Shown here: positions 5,390 to 5,398 of the stretch, in pieces | Layout: each line of letters begins with the position of its first letter | Numbering within the stretch: position 1 is the first letter of the stretch | From: Cytophagales bacterium | GTDB taxonomy: Bacteria; Bacteroidota; Bacteroidia; Cytophagales; JAAEPT01 | DNA length: 5,398 nt | NCBI GenBank assembly: GCA_011524675.1 | Contig: WTJX01000114.1 | Location: 1 to 5,398, forward strand | Direction: 5' to 3' | Notes under the pieces: generated by a model | Told to the model about the DNA's origin: nothing | What the model saw: only the letters and a program-made list of their open reading frames with translations | Database searches by the model: none | Position numbers and translations under genes: made by a program

Positions 5390-5398
5390 GATACATTA

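Noticed and set aside
5316..5398. Search for a tRNA, the ssrA gene or a terminator after smpB
   Set aside because: Only a 7-bp tandem array and a small hairpin without a T-run are visible in these 83 bases.
1..5398. Mobile element, phage or defence system
   Set aside because: No transposase, integrase, terminal repeats, nuclease or toxin-antitoxin signature in any frame; the genes are metabolic, phosphorelay or housekeeping.

Overview
The window looks like chromosomal DNA from a member of the Bacteroidota (Flavobacteriia or Cytophagia type). The evidence is the AT-rich composition, the absence of Shine-Dalgarno sequences before every start codon, and a GalE, a GalM-family protein, a short neutral-ceramidase-like protein, an Hpt protein and an SmpB that all read like Bacteroidota family members. 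The genus cannot be fixed from this sequence alone.

Minus strand, 1-2836: a compact three-gene galactose cluster transcribed right to left, galE (UDP-glucose 4-epimerase), then galM (aldose 1-epimerase), then an Na+/sugar symporter of the SSS family very similar to Vibrio vSGLT. The gaps are only 13 and 15 nt. The symporter is cut by the left window edge after 273 codons. Together the three proteins would import galactose (or glucose) with sodium, interconvert its anomers, and interconvert UDP-galactose and UDP-glucose. The kinase and uridylyltransferase (galK, galT) are not in the window and could lie beyond the left edge.

Divergent intergenic region, 2837-2959: 123 AT-rich bases separating the gal cluster from the rightward genes. 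It holds a perfect 7-bp inverted repeat, a possible weak Bacteroidota-type promoter for galE, and two copies of an 11-bp A-tract motif.

Plus strand, 2960-4610: a membrane-anchored, short neutral/alkaline ceramidase-like hydrolase overlaps by 8 nt a small histidine-phosphotransfer (Hpt) protein. The overlap suggests translational coupling. The pairing of a lipid-amidase-like protein with a lone phosphorelay module is the most unusual gene-level feature here, and the hydrolase appears to lack the usual ceramidase nucleophile motif.

Plus strand, 4611-5398: a 252-nt spacer, smpB (trans-translation factor), and a short tail. The non-coding parts carry three separate degenerate tandem arrays with 7- or 8-bp periods (4611-4646, 4824-4855, 5346-5366), each with a different unit. 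They look like a genome-specific style of intergenic micro-repeat. No mobile element, CRISPR, tRNA, rRNA or defence system was found.
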